From assembly GCA_900554645.1 (NCBI GenBank), contig USIE01000011.1:1-34993 (forward strand): a stretch of 34,993 bases of DNA, written 5' to 3'. Below are positions 34,134 to 34,993 of the stretch, piece after piece. Position numbers and translations under genes: made by a program. The first letter of the stretch is position 1. Each line of letters starts with the position of its first letter. The stretch is from an uncultured Collinsella sp. (lineage in GTDB: Bacteria > Actinomycetota > Coriobacteriia > Coriobacteriales > Coriobacteriaceae). The notes under the pieces are model-generated. The model was given only the letters and a program-made list of their open reading frames with translations. It did no database searches and was not told the origin of the DNA.

Positions 34134-34767
34134 CGGCCTCCTCCTTATCCGGAGTATCTATAAACCCGTGGCATGCAAGCCATGAGTCAAGCTGCTCAAA
34201 GAGCGAATTATCGGCTGCCGAATTATCAATCACCGTTGTAGCGAGATTGCACAGCGCAGACTCATCGGGCTGGCAAGCAGAACGGGCATCGAAATCAGAT
34301 GGCTCCATGCCACGTTGAATAGCGCGCTCGCGACGAACTGACAAAGGGGCGCTAATGACCAGAATTTCATCAGCCAAGCCAAATGCATCCTCAAAACCAG
34401 TCGGAGCAGAAACCTCCACGACCGCAAAGGGATAACGAGGAGACGAAACCGTGCAACAAACCGGATCGAGAATCCTCATCGAAAGCTGTTCAATAAGAAC
34501 CGGATGAACAATGCCATTGAGCCGTGCGACCGAATCAGGAGAAGCGAAAGCTCGAGAAGCGAGGATGCTGCGGCGAATGCCGCCTTCCTCATCCAAAATG
34601 TCCCAACCGAATTCATCCGCGAGTGCATTGACGATATCAGAGCCCGGCACATACAGCGATTTTGCAAGCTCGTCCAGATCGATTAGCATAGCGCCACGAG
34701 ATTCGAAATAGCGGCAGGCAGTCGACTTACCCGAAGCAATATTGCCCAAGACAAAAACGGTAAACAT
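34126..34767 (-). CDS. coaE: Dephospho-CoA kinase
   Basis: It carries out the last step of coenzyme A synthesis, phosphorylating the 3'-OH of dephospho-CoA. The 213-aa protein has the P-loop GNIASGKST (8-16) where most have GGIGSGKST, the DLDELAK segment (substrate), NGIVHPVL, and VEVSAPTGFEDAF in place of the usual VPLLFE. These departures make it a diverged member, but length and layout fit. The ATG has GGGAGG upstream. In many actinobacteria coaE neighbours uvrB, as here with one gene between. Confidence 0.87.
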   Translation of the reverse strand: MFTVFVLGNIASGKSTACRYFESRGAMLIDLDELAKSLYVPGSDIVNALADEFGWDILDEEGGIRRSILASRAFASPDSVARLNGIVHPVLIEQLSMRILDPVCCTVSSPRYPFAVVEVSAPTGFEDAFGLADEILVISAPLSVRRERAIQRGMEPSDFDARSACQPDESALCNLATTVIDNSAADNSLFEQLDSWLACHGFIDTPDKEEADA

Positions 34768-34795
34768 CTAGCCCTCCCTAACGCCAATGGGAGTT

Positions 34796-34826
34796 ATTAT
34801 CGCGCAAATAAATAAGATGGATTCAA
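34796..34826 (-). promoter_or_regulatory. Candidate coaE promoter
   Basis: On the minus strand TTGAAT (complement of 34821-34826), 19 nt, GATAAT (complement of 34796-34801) lies in an AT-rich stretch ahead of coaE. The spacing is longer than ideal. Upstream of it, 10-nt arms with one mismatch near 34846-34885 could form a hairpin. Confidence 0.35.
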
Positions 34827-34894
34827 AATACAGCCAAACAGTAAGAGCGCCTAAGCGAAAGCGGATTCCAAAATCGTTAGGCTCTCATAAACAC

Positions 34895-34926
34895 AAAAAA
34901 GGGGGAGGCCGCGAGGCCTCCCCCTT
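34895..34926 (-). terminator. Terminator of an upstream gene outside the window
   Basis: A perfect 10-bp GC stem (34901-34910 with 34915-34924) with a GCGA loop is followed on the minus strand by six T (complement of 34895-34900). It ends a minus-strand gene or RNA that lies beyond the right edge. The remaining bases, 34927-34993, contain no frame I can assign. Confidence 0.88.
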
Positions 34927-34993
34927 CTCAGTTCGATGACGGCTCGGTGCCGTCCACCGGTCAGCGGCGCCCTGGCCTCCCACGGGCTGACCC

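Noticed and set aside
1..34993. CRISPR arrays, tRNA/rRNA genes, transposases or phage genes
   Set aside because: No direct-repeat arrays, tRNA-like folds with conserved arms, or such protein motifs were seen on either strand.

Overview
The window reads as a chromosomal segment of an actinobacterium of the class Coriobacteriia, most likely a gut Collinsella or close relative. The evidence is moderately high GC with codon use rich in C/G-ending codons, actinobacterial-type proteins (RapZ with an Arg in place of the Walker A Lys, UvrA with a Cys/His zinc motif), and the order rapZ-whiA-gap-pgk-tpiA-gpmI. That order is a known actinobacterial/Gram-positive arrangement. The genus is inferred, not proven by the sequence. 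No phage, insertion sequence, CRISPR array, tRNA or rRNA is visible.

Layout. (1) 50-4985, minus strand: lower glycolysis, gap / pgk-tpiA-gpmI. pgk and tpiA overlap. There is a terminator between gap and pgk and a perfect 15-bp terminator after gpmI. (2) 4985-6823, minus strand: whiA and rapZ, 6 bp apart, without the yvcK gene often found between them. (3) 6853-17736, minus strand: a nine-gene cassette that looks like a complete sialic acid uptake and degradation operon. It holds a Tat-type lipoprotein solute-binding protein, a permease, a permease-ATPase fusion, a second ATPase, two acetyl-xylan-esterase-type hydrolases (one lacking its catalytic Ser), an N-acetylneuraminate lyase-like aldolase, a ROK kinase and NanE. 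It ends in a terminator. It lies between uvrC and rapZ, which are neighbours in many Gram-positive genomes. (4) 17737-24882, minus strand: uvrC, murJ and ybaK, tightly packed, then uvrA with a near-consensus LexA box. (5) 25076-31197, plus strand: an LtaS-like membrane sulfatase-fold gene broken by an in-frame TAG, then mrp and two flavoprotein genes. (6) 31224-34767, minus strand: uvrB, a lytic transglycosylase and coaE, with a terminator of an unseen upstream gene at the right edge.

How the genes fit together. The proposed route is uptake of sialate (possibly O-acetylated) by the ABC importer, removal of O-acetyl groups by the active esterase, cleavage by the NanA-like aldolase to ManNAc and pyruvate, phosphorylation by the ROK kinase to ManNAc-6-P, and epimerisation by NanE to GlcNAc-6-P. 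NagA and NagB, which would complete the route, are not in the window, nor is a sialidase or a regulator gene. The glycolytic block would take the resulting triose phosphates onward. The three uvr genes form a complete excision-repair set, split across the region.

The most unusual features are: the Ser-to-Gly pseudo-esterase beside its intact paralogue; two long in-register palindromes (about 98 and 108 nt) in the nan intergenic spacers; further hairpins at the other long junctions of the same operon; a 23-bp operator-like palindrome plus long-range arms upstream of the importer; and the amber codon splitting the LtaS-like gene exactly between its membrane and catalytic parts.
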